This document shows, piece by piece, positions 48,612 through 55,693 of a stretch of 64,000 bases of DNA (position 1 is its first letter; each line of letters begins with the position of its first letter). The notes beneath the pieces are model-generated. The model searched no databases, was not told the origin of the DNA, and saw only the letters and a list, made by a program, of their open reading frames with translations. The stretch is from Aulostomus chinensis (taxonomy: Eukaryota; Chordata; Actinopteri; Syngnathiformes; Aulostomidae), in the NCBI GenBank assembly GCA_037954235.1, contig JBBMOA010000020.1, positions 13,736,177 to 13,800,176 on the forward strand, read 5' to 3'. The position numbers and the translations under genes are program-made.

Positions 48612-49293
48612 TCTTTTTCTGATGGAGGTCCAGTCAAGTGGCGCTAATACCCACTAACCTACTGGTCATGTGAATGCCTCCCCGCTCTAGTCATATGATT
48701 CGTGTGCATGTGTCTGTGTGTGCGTGTGTGCGTGTGTGTGTGTGTGGGGGGGGGGGGTTGTTTGACAGACTGGCAGACTGTCTGAGAGACTTCGGAACGG
48801 GTGACTGGCAGCTGGCGGTCCAGGTTTGTCAGGCTGTGTGGAACATGAGCGGCGGCGGCTCAGAGAAGCTGCTGGACCTGCAGGAGAGAGAGTTGCTGCT
48901 GGAGATCCTCACTTCATACTTGGGTTGGTTCGCAGTAAAACTTCTAATCCTTACATAACAAGGAAGGGAGGGAGACACCCTGGAAAGAACATGCTTTTAT
49001 TCCCATTAGTGGTCCTCTCAGGGGAGGAAGGGGAGAGGAACACACACACACACACACACATCCACTCACACTAATAGTACATTCATGGTCACATCTACCA
49101 GTCACTGAACCCCAACCCCCTCACACACATACTCGTGTTCTCATTTATTCATTTCTTAGATAAAGACGGATCTCTGAAGTGGTCTGAAGACAAAGATGTT
49201 CCAGACTTCCACAGGGCATGCTGGGAGTCAGAGTTCCTTCCTGTAGCCCAAGAACTAATAAAGGTGCTCCAGACTTCAGATCTTACATCCTGA
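35014..49293 (+). CDS. armc2: Armadillo repeat-containing protein 2 (whole coding span, 17 inferred exons, about 822 aa)
   Basis: ARMC2 is a cilium/sperm-flagellum protein needed for axoneme assembly (human loss causes flagellar defects; the Chlamydomonas counterpart PF27 helps deliver radial spokes). Coding exons read by eye: 35014-35240, 35326-35398, 35504-35669, 36056-36176, 39408-39475 (tentative), 40023-40127, 41499-41683, 41773-41875, 41968-42185, 43217-43362, 43915-44014, 45566-45863, 47069-47191, 47278-47391, 47696-47828, 48769-48923, 49160-49293. All junctions are in phase and give 823 codons including the stop, against about 867 aa in human. The N-terminal part is low-complexity with the conserved KTSAEIVSEAR and RPFTP words; the rest is helical armadillo repeats (LGNLTAK, VLANM, NNLSFYQ, VYGNLSQ, SACGVLTNLA). 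The start is the first ATG of an exon opening after an AG acceptor at 34993; M7 (35032) is an alternative. Confidence 0.92.
35326..35398 (+). CDS. armc2: ARMC2 coding exon 2
   Basis: Acceptor TTCTACAG; completes Ser and reads LHAKNFDAPDSRPGSGTRLP, matching the ARMC2 N-terminal SLHA...DSRP.SGTRL block. Donor GTAAGC; leaves phase 0. Confidence 0.85.
35504..35669 (+). CDS. armc2: ARMC2 coding exon 3
   Basis: Acceptor TGATGTCAG; reads KPKSSALSVTEDPLKAFPKP, then VKRGLVRARACLLRAGSLPT, similar to the FPKPP...ARARLFRA region. Donor GATG|GTATGG; leaves phase 1. Confidence 0.8.
36056..36176 (+). CDS. armc2: ARMC2 coding exon 4
   Basis: Acceptor GTGTTTTTAG; reads ERLNPDPNEKQPSTTGLDLL, then CSGLLKPVLCRTASE. 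Donor GAAAG|GTACTC; leaves phase 2. Assigned by phase and splice signals; sequence conservation here is expected to be low. Confidence 0.7.
36177..39407. other. armc2: ARMC2 intron 4 (large), no further exon recognised
   Basis: Open frames (36459-36884 and others) have no armadillo resemblance. It holds the CA tract at 37828-37892 and a TG/G tract at 39188-39247. A missed small exon is possible because this protein segment is poorly conserved. Confidence 0.5.
37828..37892. repeat. CA microsatellite in ARMC2 intron
   Basis: CA tract of about 60 bases in the long intron between exons 4 and 5. Confidence 0.95.
39408..39475 (+). CDS. armc2: ARMC2 coding exon 5 (tentative)
   Basis: Chosen because an exon entering in phase 2 and leaving in phase 1 is required between 36176 and 40023. 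This segment is open in that phase, with acceptor CCAACAG and donor AACAG|GTTTGT. Encodes RIMQPCVDSAVRSTERRPGL. The acceptor is NAGNAG (CAGCAG), so a one-codon variant starting at 39411 is possible. Little family resemblance, and another exon may exist in the 3.8 kb gap. Confidence 0.45.
40023..40127 (+). CDS. armc2: ARMC2 coding exon 6
   Basis: Acceptor GCATTTCAG; reads ELWDRDNIASTEEDAESSVW, then NTTAALLQHLE, matching the YWNTRIVPVLQELE region. Donor GCAG|GTAGTG; leaves phase 1. Confidence 0.75.
40206..40533. mobile_element. Non-autonomous DNA transposon (MITE-like) in ARMC2 intron
   Basis: Begins TAGGGCCGGGTTGGGAATAT and ends ATATCACCCAGCTCGA, imperfect terminal inverted repeats. The interior has ATATCAATATTATATC words, GGTTTTAAAGCATGCATTAC and GAGGTATTTGGTCAAAAA, as in the abundant teleost GGGCTGGGCGATAT family. 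No ORF. Diverged; no clear target-site duplication. Confidence 0.65.
41499..41683 (+). CDS. armc2: ARMC2 coding exon 7
   Basis: Acceptor GATGCCAG; reads VCDLCDRLHGTLAEANMLGR and KRRSEILRALFRLIDL, a strong match to the start of the armadillo region. Donor GCT|GTGAGTC; leaves phase 0. Confidence 0.92.
41773..41875 (+). CDS. armc2: ARMC2 coding exon 8
   Basis: Acceptor TTTTCTCCAG; reads LCISGKNLLNICKLIFQISR, closely conserved. Donor GATAG|GTAAAC; leaves phase 1. The preceding intron is only 89 bases. Confidence 0.92.
41968..42185 (+). CDS. armc2: ARMC2 coding exon 9
   Basis: Acceptor GAGTCTAG; reads DDLLRLLITEDVLTSGEALL, then CVATLKFLSGN and AGHILVQ. Donor ACAG|GTGTCC; leaves phase 0. Confidence 0.92.
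43217..43362 (+). CDS. armc2: ARMC2 coding exon 10
   Basis: Acceptor TCCCCAG; reads LTATLRNLADHPASRPLF, then YHRGDQDVCTNISRLY, strongly conserved. Donor ACAG|GTAACA; leaves phase 2. Confidence 0.92.
43915..44014 (+). CDS. armc2: ARMC2 coding exon 11
   Basis: Acceptor CTCCCTCAG; reads KLSSYSECRLALAHTPSCYQ, then LFLELLSKHHQKQ. Donor ACAG|GTGAGT; leaves phase 0. Confidence 0.9.
45566..45863 (+). CDS. armc2: ARMC2 coding exon 12
   Basis: Largest exon. Acceptor TCCCACAG; reads DLVVRLLFTLGNLTAKGEDA, then EDVLVKLVRVLANMCVHPAV and LLVETLG. A Ser/Pro/Gln-rich loop separates two armadillo repeats. Donor CTGG|GTGAGT; leaves phase 1. Confidence 0.94.
46283..46335. repeat. TG/CG microsatellite in ARMC2 intron 12
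   Basis: GTGTGCGTGTG repeats with CATGTGCGTGCGTG interruptions. Confidence 0.9.
47069..47191 (+). CDS. armc2: ARMC2 coding exon 13
   Basis: Acceptor GTGACACAG directly after a TG microsatellite (47025-47060). Reads LRSVQESEELLLNVAATFNN and LSFYQEGSS. Donor CAGT|GTAAGA; leaves phase 1. Confidence 0.9.
47278..47391 (+). CDS. armc2: ARMC2 coding exon 14
   Basis: Acceptor TCCCCTCAG; reads MLKLMLSSSTEAMLEATRVY, then GNLSQSKEVRDFMMQN. Donor AAAG|GTGAAT; leaves phase 1. The preceding intron is 86 bases. Confidence 0.92.
47630..47690. repeat. CT microsatellite serving as polypyrimidine tract
   Basis: About 60 bases of CT repeat ending just before CCCTAAAAG, the acceptor of ARMC2 exon 15. Confidence 0.95.
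47696..47828 (+). CDS. armc2: ARMC2 coding exon 15
   Basis: Acceptor CCTAAAAG after the CT tract; reads VYQFLVALLDSESNEMCFSA, then CGVLTNLAKDPLNRV. Donor CAA|GTAAGG; leaves phase 2. Confidence 0.92.
48769..48923 (+). CDS. armc2: ARMC2 coding exon 16
   Basis: Acceptor TTGTTTGACAG preceded by a TG tract and a 12-G run (48701-48758) in place of a normal pyrimidine tract. Reads LADCLRDFGTGDWQLAVQVC and QAVWNMSGG. Donor TTGG|GTTGGT; leaves phase 1. Confidence 0.92.
49160..49293 (+). CDS. armc2: ARMC2 terminal coding exon 17
   Basis: Acceptor ATTTCTTAG; reads DKDGSLKWSEDKDVPDFHRA, then CWESEFLPVAQELIKVLQ and a TGA at 49291-49293. The WE.EF.PVA.ELI pattern matches the family's end. Confidence 0.9.
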
Positions 49294-49592
49294 CACCAAA
49301 CTTTGTAACTTGAAGTGGGAGGGGGATCTTGCCCTCTTCTTCGTTATTTTTTATGCTTTGAAAAAGTTCTGAGGACAAATTTATAGGTTTTTAAATGATC
49401 TGTTCATTCTTTCCATCTTTTATCTCAAACTCCAGCAGCCATAAATATATATATATATTCAGGACTCTTTGCACTTCTAAACAAAAGTCTTGATCTGTTT
49501 TGCTCTGTCGACACTAAATGTGTTTTGATAACGTTTGTATTGGGATCTTAAAGATCTTAAATCTTTTCTCGTTGTTGAATTGTGTTTCTAAT

Positions 49593-49598
49593 AATAAA
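49593..49598 (+). terminator. armc2: ARMC2 poly(A) signal
   Basis: AATAAA 300 bases after the stop codon, the only canonical signal seen in that interval. It gives a short 3'UTR ending near 49610-49625. Confidence 0.7.
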
Positions 49599-49609
49599 AC
49601 AGGAAACCC

Positions 49610-52039
49610 TGTTGCTCGTCAAAGCCTTTATTATTACACAGATATGGGGCCAGGCAGTGCTTACAGGTAGCGTAAAGTACAGCATTTCAAAATCACATCG
49701 TTATTACATCGAAAACAAATCAGAAACGGCACTTAATGTAGAAAACCCTGGTGTCAGTTCCTCCACTTCTGAGCACTGTAGTGACCTTAGAACAACCACC
49801 ACATGCCAATGTTCATGTCATTCTCAAGAGCCAACGATGATCCCTCTGATATCCAGGTTGCGTCTTAAATGTGTGGTCAGCGGGGACGTTTCTGCTGGTG
49901 ATTATGCATCGATGGGAAACACCCTGACCGTTGATTATTGTCCCCGGTGAGGCGCGTTTGAGGTGACAGGGTGGGAAAGGTGAGCGAGGTAAGGTTCTAC
50001 TTCATCTCACTCCTTGTGACGGTCAAGCGCAAAGTTTCCTCGACAATAAGAGAAACTTTGATCCGGACCGCGCCACAGGAAGAGGAACCATCACCTGGTT
50101 CCAAAACAGTTCTCAAGTTTAGTACAGTTAAAATGAAATTCACGAGTCAAGTCTTTACCGATGACAAACTGAACTATTCCCCTGAGTTCAGCTGATGTCA
50201 GCTTCACCTTCGCGATTAACTTTGGAACGCGTAGGAAGATGAGTCACCGACATTTTGCTTTCTTATCACCTCAGGTTGTTCATTTTCCTGTTGTGCAGCT
50301 GAACAGTGGAAGTGAGCAGCCCGGTGGTTTCTCTGATTGTGCTGAGTGTTTGATTCCTGAATTGCATACAGGCCTATTTTTCCACCATGAATACAGTCTC
50401 AAATTATTCAGGAGAACGCTACAAATGATACACAGTTCATTATCAGGTTTTTTTTTAATCTTTTTTTTCATATTTTTTTTCATATAAAAGTGTCAGTAAC
50501 TGACATCAGAAAAAAAACTCCCGATTCCTCTCAGATCACCTCCAATTGTACCATTCTTTCATCACCACCTTCTTCATCACTCATTCATCTGTCCAACCCC
50601 TCTCTGTTCACCCTCAGAAGAATGCAGTACTGTACTGTTTTTTTTTTTTTTTAGTAAACAACAAAACAAGGCCGAGGTCTCACACCTCTGTTCAGATGGG
50701 TTGGTTTCTTTCTTCTTCTTTTTTTTTTTTTTTTTTTTTACACAAAGCTGCTTTTGCACTGGTTAGGTTTCCCCTTCAGGGGAACAAGCACAGCCACAGC
50801 CTTTTTACGTTCAAACACAATTGGGCATGTCGGGGGGGGGGGGGGCATCCCAAAAAAAAGTCTGCTCACCAAAGAGCACTTCTTATAAGTTTCTTTTTAA
50901 GAGAAAACAGAGGAGGTATTTCTTTTACTGGTAAAATTCACAACCCAAAAGCTTTGAAAGTGTTAATGGTGGCCAGGCAGCTGGGATAAGCGGAAGACAG
51001 ATAGATGTGGTTAGGGTAACCGGAAGCAAATCCCTCCTGGAACACCTGGGCTCTTAACTTTCTTGCTTTTTCTTTTATTTTTTTGATAACCCCACCCCTC
51101 TCCTCCTACCAGAAAAAGTAGACATCATCAACAAATGATAAACAGTTATCTCACAATAACAGAGCTACAGCAGAAGCAAGAAGTCTTTCCTTCAAAGTGC
51201 CTCGCTTTTTTTTTTTAACGTGAAATTCTGTAATTTCTGACACACACACACACACACACCATGACCAACAGATTCACCCACAAACATGTGTACAGTCAAA
51301 CTCAAAAGGGCTCAGACAGTGTTCTTGAAGTTCCACGCACTCCTCAGATTAGCTTACATTGACGTTTTAAGGACAAAAAGGGAGGGGTTAATGCAGTGGA
51401 TTTGAATGGATGGGGGATGAGGGGATATGGGGGGGGGTGTTTGGGGATCAATATGACCCCGCTGAATATGAATATGGGAGCAGCAGCATCAGCACGTATG
51501 CACACTGTGCTGGATAGTTCAGGCACACGTAAAAACACCGCCTAACAAAATGCTTCCATCTCCAGTTACCACATCTCTTGATACAAAAAATGAAATAAAA
51601 CGAGATTTTAAAGAAACTACACAAACAGTGACGACAGAATCAAAGTGCAGACGAGTTCCGGCTGCACAGCTTTCTGGGAATTCTCTAGCAGTCTTCAGTC
51701 AACCGGGAGAACTGATGCGGTGCACGCTGGATGTTCACCCTGTGAGAGCAGGAGTTTGCCCCAGGCTGCCCTCCCTTGGTCAGTTTTGGCACTGCAGACA
51801 ACTTCTGTATCCACTTGATGCTTCAGATGATTTTCCTCCCGTCAGTTCTCTCACTCTGGTTTGTTCTGATCCTCTCCTCAGCATCCATCCAGCCACTGCA
51901 GCTCACTTTTCTTCCACATTGTGTCCCCCACCTCCACTAAGAGTTTTTTCTCCCCCCCCCCCCTCAAACTGTCCCTTCATGAACATTAACAGTAAAAACA
52001 CAACTATTAAAAAAAAAACAAAAAAACGCCAAAAGCACT
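49610..52039 (-). other. sesn1: SESN1 3'UTR (inferred, about 2.4 kb)
   Basis: Noncoding stretch after the SESN1 stop codon. T-rich runs on the plus strand (A-rich on the transcript) near 50640, 50715 and 51210, poly-C near 50830 and 51950, and a CA tract at 51240-51260. Open frames on the plus strand (49582-49950, 50546-50989, 51550-52059) do not resemble proteins. Its left limit depends on which poly(A) signal is used. Confidence 0.5.
49627..49632 (-). terminator. sesn1: SESN1 poly(A) signal (candidate)
   Basis: TTTATT on the plus strand is AATAAA on the minus strand, lying 29 bases beyond the ARMC2 signal. Used here, it would end SESN1 transcripts inside the ARMC2 3' end. A proximal alternative exists near 51073. 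Confidence 0.5.
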
Positions 52040-52126
52040 TCATGTCATGTAGCGGGTGATGGCTCTCAGAGCGTATAACAGTTCTGCCTGCATTCGCGCT
52101 TCCATAAGAAGCAGATTAACGTGGAC
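52040..52126 (-). CDS. sesn1: SESN1 coding exon 9 (terminal)
   Basis: Acceptor CCCGCAG on the minus strand; reads VHVNLLLMEARMQAELLYAL, then RAITRYMT and TGA. Confidence 0.95.
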   Translation of the reverse strand, partial: VHVNLLLMEARMQAELLYALRAITRYMT

Positions 52127-54971
52127 CTGCGGGAGACAGGGGGGGGGGGGGGGGCATCAGTTGACAGTGGAAACACTGGTGTTACTGGGTGATGCAGACC
52201 AGACCAGGAGTGGAGATCTCACCTTCTCAGAGTGCTGAAACTGCCTCCAGAAACTCTCATACATTCGTTTGGTGGTCTTCTCAGGACTACACACCATGGT
52301 CTTAATATAGATCTTAAAGCTACGGTCCAGGAGCTGGTTTATCTCCCCGTAATCATAGTCGTCATACCTGAGCCAGGAGCAGAACACGAGGTTAGGAACA
52401 AACCGCCGAGAGATAAATACTTCACCAGACTGTGAAAGAATATCAGTCCTGCTGGTACCTGATGCCGAACATGCAGTGGATGTAGTTCCAGATGGCTCGG
52501 CGCAGCATACTGGTGTCCACATCCTTGTGTGTTGCCATGGTATTGTAGGTCAGGTTGTAAGCCATTTGGAACTTCTCATCCAGCATCTGACCCACATCGG
52601 GATACAGTCTGTTGACTAAAGAGAAGCCATGGTCCTCCCAGCTGTAGTCCTGGACAAATGGAGGACAGGTTAGCAACCCTTCTCTCAGGAGCAGTCGCCT
52701 CGTACGCACCAGAGAGTGTGTGTGACCTCTACCTGAACTCTGAAGGTGGGAACATGCTCCCCCCTCCGTGAGAAATCCTTGTAGCCATAGCTGGGGTCCT
52801 CGAAGTGTCTGGAGATGTCTCTGGAGGGGACCCACTCCTCGTCCTCCGCTGTGACCACCAGCATGCTCTCTGTCTTCTCCCTCTCAAAACGAGTGGCCAT
52901 CTCCTCTTGGCTGGCTTCCTCGTCGTCACGACACTCCTGCAGCTGCTTCATACGCTCCATCAGCACCTCCACCTCGCCACACACGTCCTGAGAAACATCC
53001 AGCACACGCCCCGTTAGGGAAAGGAGTCATACGTGGTCTAATCTCCATCAGCCAAAACACACACGTGCAGGGATTATACCTGCTGCCTGGAATTAATTCT
53101 CACAAGCTGCTGAGAAAATAATCACCTCTCTCCCTGCACACATCACTTCTTTACCGCTTACCTGGTTGCCAAGTGAGTCGTCATGGTGATTAGCATGACT
53201 GTTGCCGTTGGCAATGTCACAGACGCAGTACTGGCTGAGGGAGGGTGGTCTGAAAGTGTGTCCGCCGTCGCAGTGGATCTCGGGCATGATACCGCAGCCG
53301 AAGGTGAAGGAGGCGAGGGAGTGGTAGTGTGTGAGGAGGACCACGGCGTGTATGAGCTCCGCCAGAGACCAGCTGTGTTCCTCCGCCTTCAGAAGACGCT
53401 GGAAAATGTGTTTAAAACCTTAGTGTGTGAGGCCAAACGATGACTTCAATCACAGCGACCTTCCAAAAGGTGGGAAAAAGTGGGTTTTTTTTTTCCTCCT
53501 CTAATCCAATTCATCTTATTTTGAAGCTCCATCACCCTTCATCTACCCTTCACTCTGCCTTTACGACTCGGACGTGCAGCCCCCACCCATGATCTCAGCT
53601 GTTACATAAGACTTTAAATGTCCACATACACCCCGCAGAACAAGCCCACCCTCTCACCTCGATGTGTTCCTTGGTGAGGAGCCAAGGTCGGTGGGCCAAA
53701 ACTTTGTTGAGCTCGCCGAGCTGCTGCAACTTCTGCGGGGCTTCGTCCAGGCCGTTGAGCCACTTTGGGTCTCCTCCAACTTGGAGGAAGTCGTTGACAT
53801 GCAGGTTGACCAAGTAGGAACACTGATGTCTAGCTGCCGCCTGCAGGGTCAAAAGCAGCAGATGTCAAAAACAGCTGGACGCAACTCGGGAGAAGCAAGC
53901 GGAGGAGAAGGGAGGGGATGTGCGCACCATGATGCCGATGTAGTGTCGGTAGTGCAAAGACAGGGGTCCGTCCATCTGCAGCAGGTAATGCTGCGTCCGC
54001 AGGAAACTCTCCAGGTACTGTGGGTGGAAGCCCATCACCAGGGAGATGTTGTCAAGGCGACCGAGGGCTGCGAACGCATCCTCAAATATCGACTGTGTCC
54101 TGGCGTCCACTTTACTGACTTGAAGAATCTATCAGAAGAAAATTGTTACAAAAAACGTTTCACAAATTAAAAATTAAAAATAAATAGTGAGATGTTTGTG
54201 ACTTGATTGAATTTTACCTCTTTTTCAGGGATAAATCTGCTTGGTCCGTTTCCGAGAGGTCTTGGGATTCTTACTCCCAAGTCCTGCAAGACACAAAAAA
54301 AGAGAAAAATTTGTTTTTGTTTTTTTTAATGCATCGGCAGCGTGACGAATCACCTTGCAAAAGTACAACTTACGGATTTAACCGTTTCAAACTAAAATAT
54401 ATTCTCATTAGTCTTGTTTAAATGCATGACTCCACAAATGAGGGGCGAAGCAAACATCCAGAGTGACCCTCCACCATCACTCAAAGACTCGTCCAAGTCC
54501 TCCTGTAACTTTCCGCTGCTAGTCGGGACATGTCCGCCCGCTGCCCCGCAGGGAGCACAGCGGATGAATGAGTGACCGTGAAAGGCTTGTTTTGTTGTTT
54601 TAATAATGACAGCAGATTTTAAAACGTGCAATGAAATAAACCTGAAAACGGGAGGCGAGGGAGGAGGGAATAAAAGTCAGGCACGGCTTCTTGTGCGGTG
54701 ACCTGACTGATAAACAAGCCCGGACAAAAGACTGCAGTGCAGCTGATTTACAGAGGAGAGCGAAACAACAAGTCGCCAGGATGATGTGACAGTTTAACGG
54801 GATCGAGCAGCAGGTTGAAACGTCCCATTTAACCCGTTTTGTTCTCCCGAAGACTTTTTCTTTCCTTACCTTTTTGCTTAGCCGTTCACAATGGGCGCAT
54901 ATCTTTAACAGGTCTGTCACTGCAAACGAATTATTTTCCACGTTTTCAGCCGGTGCGACCGCGTGCCTCAT
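52040..54971 (-). CDS. sesn1: Sestrin-1 (whole coding span, nine exons, 488 aa)
   Basis: Sestrins are cytosolic stress-induced proteins; they bind leucine and inhibit GATOR2, and so mTORC1. Exons from 5' to 3': 54971-54870, 54283-54218, 54128-53928, 53840-53658, 53398-53162, 52987-52733, 52649-52459, 52367-52223, 52126-52040. All are in phase; 489 codons with stop, against 492 aa for the human short isoform. The N-terminal lobe has the alkylhydroperoxidase-like site C130, Y132, H137 (HQCSYLVNLH). The C-terminal lobe keeps residues equivalent to the SESN2 leucine pocket and GATOR2 contact: T382 and T385 (LTYNT), R398, D414-D415 (YDDYDY), W452 and E459. An acidic linker (DDEEASQEE) separates the lobes. 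The C-terminus LLYALRAITRYMT is typical. The MRHAV first exon resembles the human short form rather than the long one. Confidence 0.96.
52223..52367 (-). CDS. sesn1: SESN1 coding exon 8
   Basis: Completes R412, then YDDYDYGEINQLLDRSFKIY and YESFWRQFQHSEK. Contains the DD pair implicated in GATOR2 binding and the leucine-pocket Trp and Glu. Donor AAG|GTGAGA. Confidence 0.95.
52459..52649 (-). CDS. sesn1: SESN1 coding exon 7
   Basis: Reads DYSWEDHGFSLVNRLYPDVG, then AYNLTYNTMATHKDVDTSML, RRAIWNYIHCMFGI. Holds the leucine-pocket Thr residues and Arg. Donor CAG|GTACCA; leaves phase 2. Confidence 0.95.
52733..52987 (-). CDS. sesn1: SESN1 coding exon 6
   Basis: Reads DVCGEVEVLMERMKQLQECR, the acidic DDEEASQEEMATRFE linker, HFEDPSYGYKDFSRRGEHVP and TFRVQ. 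Donor CAG|GTAGAG. Confidence 0.95.
53162..53398 (-). CDS. sesn1: SESN1 coding exon 5
   Basis: Reads RLLKAEEHSWSLAELIHAVV, then LLTHYHSLASFTFGCGI, DGGHTFRPPSLSQYCVCD, ending with an Asn/His-rich stretch. Donor CAG|GTAAGC. Confidence 0.95.
53658..53840 (-). CDS. sesn1: SESN1 coding exon 4
   Basis: Reads AAARHQCSYLVNLHVNDFLQ with the Cys/Tyr/His site, then GGDPKWLNGL and HRPWLLTKEHIE. Donor GAG|GTGAGA. Confidence 0.95.
53928..54128 (-). CDS. sesn1: SESN1 coding exon 3
   Basis: Reads ILQVSKVDARTQSIFEDAFA, then ALGRLDNISLVMGFHPQYLE and DGPLSLHYRHYIGIM. Donor ATG|GTGCGC. Confidence 0.95.
54218..54283 (-). CDS. sesn1: SESN1 coding exon 2
   Basis: Reads DLGVRIPRPLGNGPSRFIPE, then KE; the first exon common to all sestrin-1 isoforms. 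Acceptor TCTTGCAG, donor GAG|GTAAAA. Confidence 0.94.
54491..54535. promoter_or_regulatory. sesn1: Cluster of p53-like half-sites in SESN1 intron 1
   Basis: GGACATGTCC at 54526-54535 fits the p53 half-site RRRCWWGYYY at 10 of 10 positions. It abuts CTGCTAGTCG (54516-54525, 7 of 10, core CTAG intact) with no spacer, and GTCCAAGTCC (54491-54500, 8 of 10) lies 15 bases away. SESN1 (PA26) is an established p53 target with an intronic site in human. Functional use here is inferred. Confidence 0.45.
54870..54971 (-). CDS. sesn1: SESN1 coding exon 1 (short-isoform start)
   Basis: ATG at 54971; reads MRHAVAPAENVENNSFAVTD, then LLKICAHCERLSKK, donor AAG|GTAAGG. Length (34 codons) and MR.A start resemble the human short-isoform exon. 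The frame is open upstream to another ATG at 55154 (61 codons further), which would give about 549 aa. I prefer 54971 because the extension resembles no sestrin. Confidence 0.85.
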
Positions 54972-55084
54972 CTCGTATCTCCGCGGAACTTTAATTATTC
55001 TAACCGTGTATTTCAAAAAGGGAGAGAGTAAAAAAAAACGACTCCAGGATGGCTCTTTTTTTCCTGCTCTCTTTGTTCCTTGAG

Positions 55085-55300
55085 GCGCTGCGCTGAGTGC
55101 TCCGGTAGTCAGCTGTTGCAGCCCCGCAGCAGAGTCCCGTCCTCGCTCGCTCATACATTCGGTAAATAAGACGAGCCTCGCGAGATTGACGCGCGGGGCG
55201 AACCAATCAGAGGCGGAAAACAGACTCGCGCCGGCCAATAGCTCCCTGGAGGAGGCGGGCTTAAATACGAGGAGGAAGGAGGGGGGTCCAACACGTGAGC
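55085..55300 (-). promoter_or_regulatory. sesn1: SESN1 promoter region
   Basis: CpG-rich. Two CCAAT boxes (ATTGG on the minus strand) at 55203-55207 and 55235-55239, a GC-box-like GGAGGCGGGC at about 55250, a TATTTAA word at 55261-55267, CTCGCGAG near 55180 and an E-box CACGTG near 55292. The CCAAT positions suggest transcription starts around 55100-55170. A FOXO-type word is listed separately. Confidence 0.6.
55162..55168 (+). promoter_or_regulatory. sesn1: FOXO-type binding word GTAAATA at SESN1 start region
   Basis: GTAAATA fits RTAAAYA, the forkhead/FOXO consensus. Sestrin genes, including SESN1, are known FOXO targets. A 7-base word is expected often by chance, so position next to the predicted start is the only support. 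Confidence 0.35.
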
Positions 55301-55305
55301 TATAA

Positions 55306-55345
55306 GCACAACCCCCCCCCCCCCCACACACACACACACACACCC
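55306..55345. repeat. Poly-C and CA tract upstream of SESN1
   Basis: C run followed by CA repeats and further C runs. Confidence 0.95.
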
Positions 55346-55349
55346 CCCA

Positions 55350-55655
55350 CCACCACCCCCTTTAAGAAAACATCATCACTTCTGTCTTTTCTTTTGTTCC
55401 CCGCTGCCATTGATCATGACGGGATTGACTGATTGGATGGCAGCCATTAATTCAAGGTGCCTGATTTCACTCTGTAATCATTAATTTAATCAATGACGGC
55501 CTGCAGGAATGCTAGAAATTAATGCATCTGTGTAATGTGCATTCAATGAAAACAACCTAAAGCCAGCTGTGGCATGCAAGAAGCCCCCCCCCCCTCCCCG
55601 TCTCTTATGGAGCAACAGAGGCAGGTAGTGGTCTAGATGGCTCTCATTTGCAGGA

Positions 55656-55693
<38 letters not shown>

